Shown here: in pieces, positions 44,213-52,237 of the stretch
Position numbering within the stretch: the stretch's first letter is position 1
How the letters are laid out: each line of letters begins with the position of its first letter
NCBI GenBank assembly: GCA_938014245.1
Contig: CALLSD010000061.1
Coordinates: forward strand, 79,518-143,517
Direction: 5' to 3'
Source of the DNA: an uncultured Actinomyces sp.
GTDB lineage: Bacteria; Actinomycetota; Actinomycetes; Actinomycetales; Actinomycetaceae
Length of the DNA stretch: 64,000 nt
Program-made: the position numbers and the translations under genes
Notes under the pieces: model-generated
Told to the model about the DNA's origin: nothing
Database searches by the model: none
What the model saw: only the letters and a program-made list of their open reading frames with translations

Positions 44213-45028
44213 TTATGCGCGTAGCGTGGCGAAGGCACTCACGCTTGCAACTCCGATCAGGAGAACAATGAATGCCCATGCGAGTGCGGTAGAACTTACC
44301 CGACGGGTAAGCCTTGCCCCGAGGATACCTCCGCACATCGAGGCCGCAGCGAAGCAGGCGACCATCACCCCGGCCTCGGCACTGATATCCAAAGTTCCAC
44401 CCAGCGCACGCGAAGCCAAGCCGAAAAGCGCTGTAATGAGCATGATCAACAGAGATGTCGCTGATGCTTTCTTCATCGGGTAACACAGAACAAGGTGAAG
44501 CGCAGGAACGATAGCGAAACCTCCACCCACGCCAAAGAAACCGGTGAGAAAACCGGTTACGCTGGCTAAAAGAACGACTAAGACTGCCTTCTTCAGTGTC
44601 GAAGCAAGCGTGCGTGGGGAATTCCCAGGCGCGGCCTCGTCAATCGATGAAAGGGACGTATCAGCGCGTGCACGCAACTGTCTATGCACCATAAAAATCG
44701 CAACAAATGCCAAAAGAACGCAAAACTCCAGCATGAGCGTTCGCGCTGATACCAGGGGATTGAGCGCGGAGCCTCCCCAGGTACCGACGATCCCAGCGAA
44801 GGCGAAAAGGCTTCCTTGCTTCCAATCAACGTGACCACTGGAAGCGCGAGTAATAAGAGAAACACAAGCAGTCGCACCCACGATGATCAGGGATAAAGTC
44901 GCAGCTTGATGGGGGTTTTGACCCAGGAGATATACCAAGACGGGGACCGATAAAATACCGCCACCCGCGCCGAGCGCTCCGACAACGATGCCGATCAACA
45001 CGCCAATGAGCGTGGCTTCAATGAGCAC
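44213..45028 (-). CDS. TauE/SafE-family sulfite/anion exporter
   Basis: A 271-residue membrane protein with about eight hydrophobic helices in two repeats. Family motifs: GVLIGIVVGALGAGGGILSV near the start and GFLTGFFGVGGGFAIVPAL in the middle. TauE/SafE proteins export sulfite, sulfoacetate or related sulfur anions. The GTG start has AAGGAGG upstream and overlaps the maturase gene by 11 bases. As the last gene of the sulfatase operon it may dispose of the inorganic sulfur released, though sulfatases yield sulfate rather than sulfite; the exact substrate is open. Confidence 0.88.
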   Translation of the reverse strand: MLIEATLIGVLIGIVVGALGAGGGILSVPVLVYLLGQNPHQAATLSLIIVGATACVSLITRASSGHVDWKQGSLFAFAGIVGTWGGSALNPLVSARTLMLEFCVLLAFVAIFMVHRQLRARADTSLSSIDEAAPGNSPRTLASTLKKAVLVVLLASVTGFLTGFFGVGGGFAIVPALHLVLCYPMKKASATSLLIMLITALFGLASRALGGTLDISAEAGVMVACFAAASMCGGILGARLTRRVSSTALAWAFIVLLIGVASVSAFATLRA

Positions 45029-46301
45029 GATGTTCCTCCTTGGGTGGGATATGGACTCCCAATGACTGAGCGACCAGGGGATTCATAATTTCTTGAGCGC
45101 CTCGTCCACGTGAAATCAAGAAAGCCATTGCGCGAAGTGCGGGCAGCGCATGCGCGTAAAAGCTCTTATAGCCCTGACACAGATAGTTGTGGTCGGGGCC
45201 ATTGTCTTGGGAAATAAAACGATCCTTGGGGCAGCCTCCCCAGCACAAACGCAGGAACGGGCAATTCCAACACTCGGCATCGAGGTCCTGCTTCTTCGTC
45301 CCGAAATCGCGCATCGTAGGGGAAGACGCAAGAGCGGCGAAATCCTGTGAATCGATATTTCCGACCAGCCAATCCGGTTCAACCCAGTGATCGCAGGCGT
45401 AGACATCGCCGTTAAATTCCATCGCCATATTCGCCCCGCATGAGGGGGCATGAACGCATACACTCGCGGAACCAAAAAGCGCAGAGAGCGAAGAATCAAA
45501 ATCTTGAACAAAGACCGAGCCGACGTCACGAAGAATCCACTCATCGAAAATATCGGACAGGAAGCGACCGTACGACGATGGGGTGGTCGATCGTGAGGTC
45601 ACGCAGTCTCCGTCTTGGCGATACAGGAGCGCCGAGCTTCCGCTTCGCCACCCGAGTTCGGCCTGGCGCAGATGTTCGCGGGGAACGCGCTCGACGATGG
45701 GGATAAATTGCATGTACCGCGCCCCGAGTTCATCGCGGAAATAGCGGTAGACCTCAAGGCCGTGGTCTTCGTTAGCAGCGTGGACCGTGCACAAGATGTT
45801 GGTGTCGACTTCGGCGTTGCGAAGCTGCTCCCACCCGCGGATCACCATCGAGTGAGTTCCGTGCCCGCCACGGTTGAGACGGTAGGCGTCATGGAGTTCT
45901 TTCGGGCCATCGATCGAGATTCCGACCAGCACGTCATTGTCTTTGAAGAAATGCGCCCACTGCTCGGTAATCAAGGTGCCGTTGGTTTGGACAGCGTGAT
46001 GGACCACTTGTGCGGGGCGTCGATACTTCTCGCATAGTTCAATGAGGCGTTCGAAGAAGGGGAGTCCTCGCAAGGTTGGCTCGCCGCCCTGCCAGAGCAT
46101 CGTGACATCCCCATCGGGGCTTGCCGCTAGGAAGTTCTTGACGTAGGTCTCAAGGGTTTCTTCGCTCATCGACTGGCGTTTTTGGTCGTAGAGGAGTTCT
46201 TTCGACAGGAAAAAACAGTACTGACAGTCCAGATTGCAGGCGGCGCCCGTTGGCTTTGCGACAACCGAGAAGGGGATAGGGCGAGCGGGGGAGAGCGTCA
46301 T
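45018..46301 (-). CDS. Anaerobic sulfatase-maturating enzyme (radical SAM, SPASM)
   Basis: This enzyme oxidises the active-site Cys or Ser of sulfatases to C-alpha-formylglycine without oxygen. The 427-residue protein has the radical SAM motif CNLDCQYC (CxxxCxxC, about 22-29) with the usual FxxK...GAACNLDCQYCFFL setting, and a C-terminal SPASM domain with cysteines in CVHAPSCGANM, VYACDHWV, CWNCPFLRLCWGGCPKDR and YLCQGYK for two auxiliary 4Fe-4S clusters. It overlaps the ROK gene by four bases. It is the only sulfatase-maturing gene in the window and could serve both sulfatases. Confidence 0.94.
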   Translation of the reverse strand: MTLSPARPIPFSVVAKPTGAACNLDCQYCFFLSKELLYDQKRQSMSEETLETYVKNFLAASPDGDVTMLWQGGEPTLRGLPFFERLIELCEKYRRPAQVVHHAVQTNGTLITEQWAHFFKDNDVLVGISIDGPKELHDAYRLNRGGHGTHSMVIRGWEQLRNAEVDTNILCTVHAANEDHGLEVYRYFRDELGARYMQFIPIVERVPREHLRQAELGWRSGSSALLYRQDGDCVTSRSTTPSSYGRFLSDIFDEWILRDVGSVFVQDFDSSLSALFGSASVCVHAPSCGANMAMEFNGDVYACDHWVEPDWLVGNIDSQDFAALASSPTMRDFGTKKQDLDAECWNCPFLRLCWGGCPKDRFISQDNGPDHNYLCQGYKSFYAHALPALRAMAFLISRGRGAQEIMNPLVAQSLGVHIPPKEEHRAH

Positions 46302-47455
46302 CGGGTTCCCTCGTGTTCCTTCTTGATTGACGAGGCCGTAGTTGTCGCCGCATAGGCAGCTGCTTGCGCGGCGGCAAGGGGGCCAAGTTCAGCGCGAACG
46401 ACGTCGATATTCCATTTCATTGCGGGGATTAATTCTCTTTCGAGGCCGTGGGCAAGCATATCGGAGACCTGGGGGATCGCCTCGGGAAGTTCCCCAGCCA
46501 CGATGATCGCACGGGGATTGATGAGAAGAGCAGCGTTTGCGCAGCAAGCGCCGACGGCATCCATCGCATGTTCGAGGATTGACAGAGTTCTGGAATCTCG
46601 ATTGCTGACTTTCATTGCCAATTCGCTCAAAGAGGAGACATCGCATTGAGCGCAGAGTGCGGGAATGGATGCAAGGGTTTCTAGGCACCCCTCTTTTCCG
46701 CATGCGCATGGGGTATGAACGTCGGGAACGCGCATATGTCCCAGTTCCCCTGTGAACCCGAGATCTCCGCCAGAGAGGTGGTATGAAACCACCAAGCTGG
46801 CGCCGATGCCGTTGGAGAGTCGAACGTAGAGGATTGATGGGTACCCCTGTCCTGCTCCCCATAATGCCTCGCTCAGGGCACAAAGGCGCGCAGTTGTATC
46901 GATGAGAATGCTTCCCTTCCAACGACGCGAAATGATACCGGTGACGCTCTCGCGGCTGGGGTAGGGGGAATGCGGCGAGTGAGAAACATTTGAGCCCATG
47001 GGCACGGGGAGACCAACACCAATGGTGTGTACATAGTCGGTAATGACGCCGCGGGTGCGTGCACGCTCAAGGAGTAGCGCCCCTGTGGCGTCGAGCGCCT
47101 CAAGATAGTTGATGGGATGCGAGGCGGGTATTGATTGGGCGATCAGGACATCGCCGCCGCGGTTGAGTAGAACTCCAGCGAAAGACGCTCGGCTAATGAC
47201 AATGCCGAGCGAGTATGCACATGAACGTGCTGATGTGAAGAGAGTTGAAGGGCGGCCTGCTCCAGTCTTTTCTTCTCCTTTGAGGGAAATAACAGCGTGT
47301 GCATCGATAAGCTTTGTGATCGCACGCCCCAGCGTTGTTCTCGAAACCCCAAGGGCCTCGCATAGTTCTGCACGTGACGCGGGGGGATTTTCGCCGAGAT
47401 AACTGGTGATCTGATCTTCCAAAGAGGGCACGGCGGCGTGAAGATCGTAGTCCAT
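46298..47455 (-). CDS. ROK-family transcriptional regulator
   Basis: A 385-residue ROK regulator: winged HTH (about 10-65, SRAELCEALGVSRTTLGRAI), then a sugar-kinase-like domain with GFTGELGHMRV (about 234-244) and the zinc-binding CACGKEGCLET (about 252-262). The kinase ATP-binding loop is poorly conserved, as in NagC/XylR/Mlc-type repressors, so it probably senses rather than phosphorylates a sugar. AAAGGAGAGG precedes the ATG. It is encoded between the sulfatase and its maturase and is the likely regulator of this operon. Confidence 0.92.
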   Translation of the reverse strand: MDYDLHAAVPSLEDQITSYLGENPPASRAELCEALGVSRTTLGRAITKLIDAHAVISLKGEEKTGAGRPSTLFTSARSCAYSLGIVISRASFAGVLLNRGGDVLIAQSIPASHPINYLEALDATGALLLERARTRGVITDYVHTIGVGLPVPMGSNVSHSPHSPYPSRESVTGIISRRWKGSILIDTTARLCALSEALWGAGQGYPSILYVRLSNGIGASLVVSYHLSGGDLGFTGELGHMRVPDVHTPCACGKEGCLETLASIPALCAQCDVSSLSELAMKVSNRDSRTLSILEHAMDAVGACCANAALLINPRAIIVAGELPEAIPQVSDMLAHGLERELIPAMKWNIDVVRAELGPLAAAQAAAYAATTTASSIKKEHEGTR

Positions 47456-47478
47456 GTCCTCTCCTTTGATGCAGTGTG

Positions 47479-47513
47479 GTGTGGGCCTCCCGCACGCCCC
47501 GGAAGGCCCACAC
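47479..47513 (-). other. Intercistronic hairpin between sulfatase and ROK genes
   Basis: GTGTGGGCCT (47479-47488) is perfectly complementary to AGGCCCACAC (47504-47513). It starts 11 bases after the sulfatase stop, has no T-run, and may reduce expression of the regulator and maturase relative to the transporter and sulfatase. Confidence 0.6.
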
Positions 47514-47523
47514 CGAAGGTGTG

Positions 47524-49053
47524 TTACTTACCCATGACCTCGTCAAGATCGCTTCGGGCGGTGTTGACCAGCGGAATATCGAAGTCCGTCATGGCCGCCA
47601 TCCACTTTGCGAAGGAGTGATCCCCGCGCTCGCGGAGTTGGAGGTATAGGTTCGTTGCGAGTTCACGGCGAATGTCGTCGTAGACAGGCACCGTGTATAC
47701 ATTGTTCATCTCTGCGGGATCAACTCTCAAATCGTAGAGCTCATTGATGGACTCCGGTGAGATGACGAGTTTGAATTCCTTGGTGCGTAGCATTCGCTGT
47801 TGCAGCGGGAAGTGATGTCCGTGGAATTCGCAGACGATGTCTTCACGCCAGCCGGGCACGTCTTCACCTCGCGTCAGGTCAACGATCGAGCGTCCGTCTT
47901 CGACCAGGGCTGGATCGAGGCCAGCGATATCGAGTACGGTTGCGGGAAGATCGATCAAAGACACGAAGGCGTCCGATTGGCCGACCGCAGAAACCCCGGG
48001 GATGTGTGCGATGAAGGGGACGTTGTAAATATCGTCGTACATCATCGGGCCCTTATCGTTGAGCCGGTGGGAGCCGGTGAATTCACCGTGGTCAGCGCAG
48101 AAGAAGACTGCGGTGTCATCGAGAATTCCCAGTTCGCGTGCCACATCCATGATTCGACCGATTTCGAAGTCAATCATGGCGACGTATCCCCAGTAGACAG
48201 CGATGAGCTTCTTCCACTGATCGTTGTCGAAGGACGATGTCGACCAGTAGGTTGCGTAGTTCTGCTGGATCTGCGGTTTACCGATGAGCGAGTCACCGAA
48301 GTTTTCGGGCAAGGTGACATCGTTTGGATCGATCAAATCGAACCATTCATCGGGGAGGAAGTAGGGAAGGTGTGGGCCAAAGAAGTGAACGTCCAGGCTG
48401 AAGGGTTGTCCGTTTTCCTTCCAATCGGCCGCATATTCGCGTAGCTTCTCAATGGCGCGATCGGCCAAGAAACGCTCGAAGGTTGCTTCTTCTGGTTGAT
48501 CGAGGCGTGCTGCGATGATGTGTCCATCGCGGCCCCCCGGGAGCTTTCCTCGCCAGAAGTCGTGTGCCCGAACTGGCGGAAGGCCATGTTCGTTGAGCCA
48601 CGCGACGTACTTTTCGTTTGCGACGGGGTTTTCTGCACCCCAGTAGGTATCGTCGTCGGCGCCGAATTTGTCGGGGAGGTTCGCTCCGCAGTGATACTTT
48701 CCAACGATGCCTACGTTGTAGCCCGCATCGCGAAGTGCCTGAGTGTAGGTCCAGGTCCCAAGGGGAATCATCGTCTGGTAGGCGATATTCCATTCAGGAT
48801 TGGCCAGAACCAGGTGCTTTCCGGGGCGCTTTCCTGTCAGAAGTGATGCGCGTGCGGGTGTGCAGATCGCGGTGGGAGTGAAGCAGTTGGTGAAGGCGAA
48901 ACCGTTGCGTCCCATTTCGTCAATGACGGGAGTTTGGGCGTGTGGGTTGCCCAGGCAGCCGATCGTATCCGTGCGATGCTGGTCAGTCATGATCACCAGG
49001 ACATTGCGGACATTGTCCGGGATGTCACTGGAGCGTTCGTATGTGTCAGACAT
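47524..49053 (-). CDS. Cytoplasmic type I sulfatase, Cys-type
   Basis: A 509-residue alkaline-phosphatase-fold sulfatase. The formylglycine motif is C64-T-P-A-R (CxPxR) in AICTPARASLLTG. Metal-binding residues are in LVIMTDQHR (about 19-27) and the C-terminal FFCADHGEFTGSH. No signal peptide precedes the first strand (NVLVIMTD), so the enzyme should be cytoplasmic and act on imported sulfate esters. It begins 10 bases after the MFS porter stop with AAAGGA upstream. The sequence does not tell me the sugar or the linkage; the adjacent sugar porter and ROK regulator point to a sulfated monosaccharide. Confidence 0.92.
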   Translation of the reverse strand: MSDTYERSSDIPDNVRNVLVIMTDQHRTDTIGCLGNPHAQTPVIDEMGRNGFAFTNCFTPTAICTPARASLLTGKRPGKHLVLANPEWNIAYQTMIPLGTWTYTQALRDAGYNVGIVGKYHCGANLPDKFGADDDTYWGAENPVANEKYVAWLNEHGLPPVRAHDFWRGKLPGGRDGHIIAARLDQPEEATFERFLADRAIEKLREYAADWKENGQPFSLDVHFFGPHLPYFLPDEWFDLIDPNDVTLPENFGDSLIGKPQIQQNYATYWSTSSFDNDQWKKLIAVYWGYVAMIDFEIGRIMDVARELGILDDTAVFFCADHGEFTGSHRLNDKGPMMYDDIYNVPFIAHIPGVSAVGQSDAFVSLIDLPATVLDIAGLDPALVEDGRSIVDLTRGEDVPGWREDIVCEFHGHHFPLQQRMLRTKEFKLVISPESINELYDLRVDPAEMNNVYTVPVYDDIRRELATNLYLQLRERGDHSFAKWMAAMTDFDIPLVNTARSDLDEVMGK

Positions 49054-49063
49054 GATGATCCTT

Positions 49064-50524
49064 TCACTTCTCGGAAGCAGCGAGTTTGTCCATGTCTTCG
49101 AGTTCAGTACCGGTGGTTTCCTTCAGGTACTTTGCGGTGAAGATGACTGCCAGGACACCGAATGCGCAGTAGATCCAGTAGGTGCCTGCCGGCGACCACG
49201 AAATCAGGAAGGGGAAGAGCAAAACGACAAGGAAGTTGACGAAGAAGTCTGCTCCCGAGGCCATGGACATTGCGCCACCGCGAATCGAGTTGGGGAACAT
49301 TTCGCCCATGACGATCGAGAAGATCGGTCCCCACGAGGAAGTGAAGCCCAGCAGGAAGGTGCACAGTGCTGCGACTGCGAGGAATGCCAAGACCGGGTTG
49401 TCTGCAACGTCGGGCTTCCCATCGACAACGGGTGCCAGCGTGAAGACAGTCGCAACAACGCCCAGGGAGACAAAGATCAGCGTACCTCCGTAGATGAGCA
49501 TCCTCTTACGTCCCACGTGGTCGACAAGGAGAATGCCGGAGACAACACCGACGATCTTGAATCCTGTGATGAGCAGGGTTTGCTGCAGTGCCATTGATTC
49601 GTTGAATCCAACTGCCGCGAAGAGCGAGTTCGAGTAGAAGAAGACGCCGTTGATACCGGTGAGCTGCTGGAATGCGGCGATCATCATGCCAACAAGAACC
49701 AGTCCGCGCCACTTCGAGGAGAAGATTTCACCAATGCTGAGCTTGCGTCCGCCAGTTTCTGCCATTGAAGCGGAAATTGCTTTGACGCGTGCTGCGGGGT
49801 CGTCTTCACCGCTGACCTTTGCGAGGACAGCTTCAGCTTCCTTGGTTTTCCCGACCGACACCAGGTAACGAGGCGACTCGGGGATTTGGGCGGTAAAGAT
49901 CACGAAGAGGAGAGCGGGAATGATGAGGCATGCGAAAAGAACTTGCCAGGTCTGCAGTCCCCAGAAGGCGGGCTTCGCAGCGCCGCCGGTCAGGCGTACG
50001 ACACCCATATTGATGAGGCCGGCGAAGAAAAGACCGAGGATGATGGCCAGCTGACGGAAGCCGATCAGGCGGCCTCGGATGTCAGCAGGTGCAATTTCTG
50101 CGACGTATCCGGGCGCAACGGTGGTTGCTGCGCCAAAGCCAATGCCGCCGACAATGCGGGTGAGGAGGAGGAAGGGGTATCCGAAGCTTCCCAGAATTGG
50201 TGAGAGCGGACCAAGGAGTGCTTCAAAGAGGAGGAAGGGGCCAACCCACATCAGGGTTGTTTTACGTCCGATCTTGTCAGAGATACGTCCTGCTCCAAGT
50301 GCGCCGATGAGGCCGCCGATTACGCCCGCTGCGCCGGCAACGCCTTGGAGGAATGGACCGAGGTGGAAGGTGGTGCCGACCGCTTTAATTGCGGCGTTGA
50401 GGACCATTCCTTCGAATCCGTAGAAGAATGGGCCCAAAGTAGCAATGAGTGCCAGGAAAGTGGCGTATTTCCGCGCCCGGCGCTGGGTTTCGGTCAGTGG
50501 AGCTGCCGTACGTGAGGTTGACAT
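49064..50524 (-). CDS. MFS sugar porter
   Basis: A 486-residue transporter of the sugar-porter (XylE/GalP) family, with twelve predicted helices. Signatures: GRISDKIGRKTT after helix 2, IPESPRYL in the central loop, QQLTGINGVFFYSNSLF in helix 7, VDHVGRKRM, and the terminal LKETTG (compare PETKG). It is the first gene of the minus-strand operon continuing into the sulfatase, ROK, maturase and TauE genes. By position it is the likely entry route for the sulfated substrate, although transport of a sulfated sugar by this family is inference. Confidence 0.93.
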   Translation of the reverse strand: MSTSRTAAPLTETQRRARKYATFLALIATLGPFFYGFEGMVLNAAIKAVGTTFHLGPFLQGVAGAAGVIGGLIGALGAGRISDKIGRKTTLMWVGPFLLFEALLGPLSPILGSFGYPFLLLTRIVGGIGFGAATTVAPGYVAEIAPADIRGRLIGFRQLAIILGLFFAGLINMGVVRLTGGAAKPAFWGLQTWQVLFACLIIPALLFVIFTAQIPESPRYLVSVGKTKEAEAVLAKVSGEDDPAARVKAISASMAETGGRKLSIGEIFSSKWRGLVLVGMMIAAFQQLTGINGVFFYSNSLFAAVGFNESMALQQTLLITGFKIVGVVSGILLVDHVGRKRMLIYGGTLIFVSLGVVATVFTLAPVVDGKPDVADNPVLAFLAVAALCTFLLGFTSSWGPIFSIVMGEMFPNSIRGGAMSMASGADFFVNFLVVLLFPFLISWSPAGTYWIYCAFGVLAVIFTAKYLKETTGTELEDMDKLAASEK

Positions 50525-50633
50525 GAGGTCCGTCCTAAAGGGGAGAGGAATGAACTCATCGGATTGATCCGTGATGCCTCATCTTTGAGGCACTTACACG
50601 CTATCCCTGAGTGAATTTTGGGCGTTGGCGTGG

Positions 50634-50649
50634 ACAAAATTATTTTTGT
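50634..50649 (-). promoter_or_regulatory. Candidate ROK operator upstream of the sulfatase operon
   Basis: ACAAAATTATTTTTGT is a 16-bp AT-rich dyad with arms ACAAAA and TTTTGT, 110 bases upstream of the porter start and facing the divergent gene at 50780. AT-rich inverted repeats of this kind are typical of NagC/XylR-class ROK sites. The remaining divergent region (50525-50779) shows no clear promoter boxes. Confidence 0.4.
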
Positions 50650-50779
50650 GATGCGCGTCATATTGGTTGCTTTTCTCTTCACAGGAAAACCTTAGGTGCG
50701 ACATAAAACAGGCATAGAGGTGGTCCGTAGCTTGATGACCAAGACGACAGGGCAGACGCCCCAGAGGAAAGGAACGCAC

Positions 50780-51454
50780 ATGAGTGCAGAAGATATGAAC
50801 AAGGACCACCTGGACGAGACCCGAGTCATCGACGCTCAAGCTCATGACTCGCAGGAGCAGGATGCGCATGCTGACAAGACGACCTACGTGAATGTTGCCT
50901 ACCAGAAGGAAGACGGAACCTACGAAGGTGCTTGGCTTCCCGCTGATGAGGTTGTTCCTCACGAGGCCGCGGCAAAGCCCTCGTGGAAGAAGAAGGCTGT
51001 AGCCGCCGGTGCCGCAGCGGCTTTCTTGGTTGCAGGTTTTGGCGCAGGTTGGGCAACGAGCTCGGTTGCATCTCCCGCTCCGACGCAGCAATCGCAGGCC
51101 GCACCCGGACAGCCCGGTCAGGGTGGTCCGGGAGGGCAGCAAGGCCAGGGCGGTCCCGGTGGACAGGGTATGCCTGGCGGTCAGGGTGGCCCTGGCGGGC
51201 AAAATGGCCAGCAAGGCCAGGGTGGCCCCGGCGGACAAGGTATGCCAGGCGGTCAGCAGGGCCAGGGTGGTCCAGGAGGTCAGGGTATGCCTGGCGGTCA
51301 GGGTGGCCCCGGCGCTCAGCAGGGCCAGGGTGGTCCGGGAGCTCAGAACGGCTCCTCCAAGAAGGGGTCTGAGGACTCAACTGCAAAGAAGAAGGCAGCA
51401 GAGAAGTCCTCTCAAAACTCTGACTCCCAGAATTCTGATTCCTCGTCTAAGTAA
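50780..51454 (+). CDS. Membrane-anchored PGGQ-repeat protein, function unknown
   Basis: A 224-residue protein from the ATG at 50780, which has an AGGAAAGGA ribosome-binding site (an earlier in-frame start has none). Residues 1-68 are acidic and cytoplasmic. A single membrane helix follows KKK (about 73-92). Outside lies a low-complexity Gly/Gln/Pro region (about 109-191) with four QQGQGGPG units beginning near residues 120, 144, 159 and 180. The tail (about 192-224) is rich in Lys and Ser. The repeats are not strict Gly-X-Y, so it is not a true collagen helix. No sorting motif is present. I know no function; a surface or wall-spanning stalk is a guess. Confidence 0.8.
   Translation: MSAEDMNKDHLDETRVIDAQAHDSQEQDAHADKTTYVNVAYQKEDGTYEGAWLPADEVVPHEAAAKPSWKKKAVAAGAAAAFLVAGFGAGWATSSVASPAPTQQSQAAPGQPGQGGPGGQQGQGGPGGQGMPGGQGGPGGQNGQQGQGGPGGQGMPGGQQGQGGPGGQGMPGGQGGPGAQQGQGGPGAQNGSSKKGSEDSTAKKKAAEKSSQNSDSQNSDSSSK
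51104..51352 (+). repeat. In-frame Gly/Gln/Pro-coding repeats
   Basis: About 250 bases of degenerate tandem units coding QGGPGG and QGMPGG blocks. Near-identical segments such as GGCCAGGGTGGTCC recur with unit spacings of 15 to 24 codons. All units are multiples of three, so slippage would change protein length without breaking the frame. Confidence 0.85.
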
Positions 51455-51467
51455 TGAGGAACTCCGG

Positions 51468-51517
51468 GTAGGGGTGCTCGTCGCCGCAATGGCGTCTGGG
51501 CGCCCCTACTTCTTTTC
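51468..51517 (+). terminator. Intrinsic terminator of the PGGQ-repeat gene
   Basis: GTAGGGGTGCTC (51468-51479) pairs with GGGCGCCCCTAC (51498-51509), 12 positions with two G-U pairs, and is followed by TTCTTTTC. The distal arm overlaps the last codons of the convergent gene ending at 51506. Confidence 0.8.
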
Positions 51518-52237
51518 GTAGACAAAGGGGGTATCGGGCGGATTAGTCGGCGTGATACTCGCCGCTTTCAGATAGAGAGCTTTTGAGTTGCGGACTTCTA
51601 AAGTTCCTTGGATGCGAACCCATTGATCAGCCTGCGGCGCGAATGAGGTTGTGTTATTCACGGCAAAACCCAAGGCGTAAGCATCGGCTGCGCAGCACCA
51701 CATGGTCATCCGGGATAAGCCGAAGCTGTCATCTGGACCAAATGGCGGCATCCCTGCCTCGGAGGAGGCTTTGTCTTTGGGTAAAACGAAGCCAGATACC
51801 TCGATTGTTTTGCCATCCCACTGATCGGGGTGAGTCACCATATCGATGACGCTGTCGTAGTAATTGTTCGTGTCGATCACGCGGTCGGCGTGGAACTGTG
51901 CTGCGGAAGAAACATCTGAAGATGAAGGGATGGGCGTCGGTGAAATAGCACTCGCTGAGCTCGTTGACCCAAGGAAACTAGAGGGGGCCAGAGAAAAAGG
52001 CAGGGACCAGGCAAGGACTGGAATGAGAAGATATACCGCATTCGCGCGTGTTCGGTGAGTATGTTTTTCCTGCCTACGTGCAAAAAGGTCGACAACGGCC
52101 CACACAATGAAGACGACACACAAGAAAATGATCAGCGGAAGGAAACGAGGCGGGAAGAAATAGACCCAACGCCTCGAAAAGAAGAGGAAGCCTAAGCTCA
52201 CTGCAGTGAGCACAAATACCAAAGCGCGTGCCCTCAC
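51506..52237 (-). CDS. TIGR03943-type (YcgQ/UPF0703-like) putative permease subunit
   Basis: A 243-residue protein. It has two or three N-terminal hydrophobic segments (ALVFVLTAVSLGFLFF, FLPLIIFLCVVFIVWAVVDL) and an extracytoplasmic C-terminal domain with the family block KTIEVSGFVLP and MTMWCCAADAYALGFAV. I choose the GTG at 52237: it has GGGAGG upstream and overlaps the preceding stop (GTGA), whereas the frame's earlier start lies within the permease gene. It pairs with a UPF0718 permease, as ycgQ does with ycgR in Bacillus subtilis. Substrate unknown; metals have been suggested for related pairs. Confidence 0.82.
   Translation of the reverse strand: MRARALVFVLTAVSLGFLFFSRRWVYFFPPRFLPLIIFLCVVFIVWAVVDLFARRQEKHTHRTRANAVYLLIPVLAWSLPFSLAPSSFLGSTSSASAISPTPIPSSSDVSSAAQFHADRVIDTNNYYDSVIDMVTHPDQWDGKTIEVSGFVLPKDKASSEAGMPPFGPDDSFGLSRMTMWCCAADAYALGFAVNNTTSFAPQADQWVRIQGTLEVRNSKALYLKAASITPTNPPDTPFVYEKK

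Noticed and set aside
51104..51352. Tandem repeats considered as a CRISPR array or collagen gene
   Set aside because: The units are in frame within a coding gene with no unique spacers, and the Gly positions break the strict Gly-X-Y rule.
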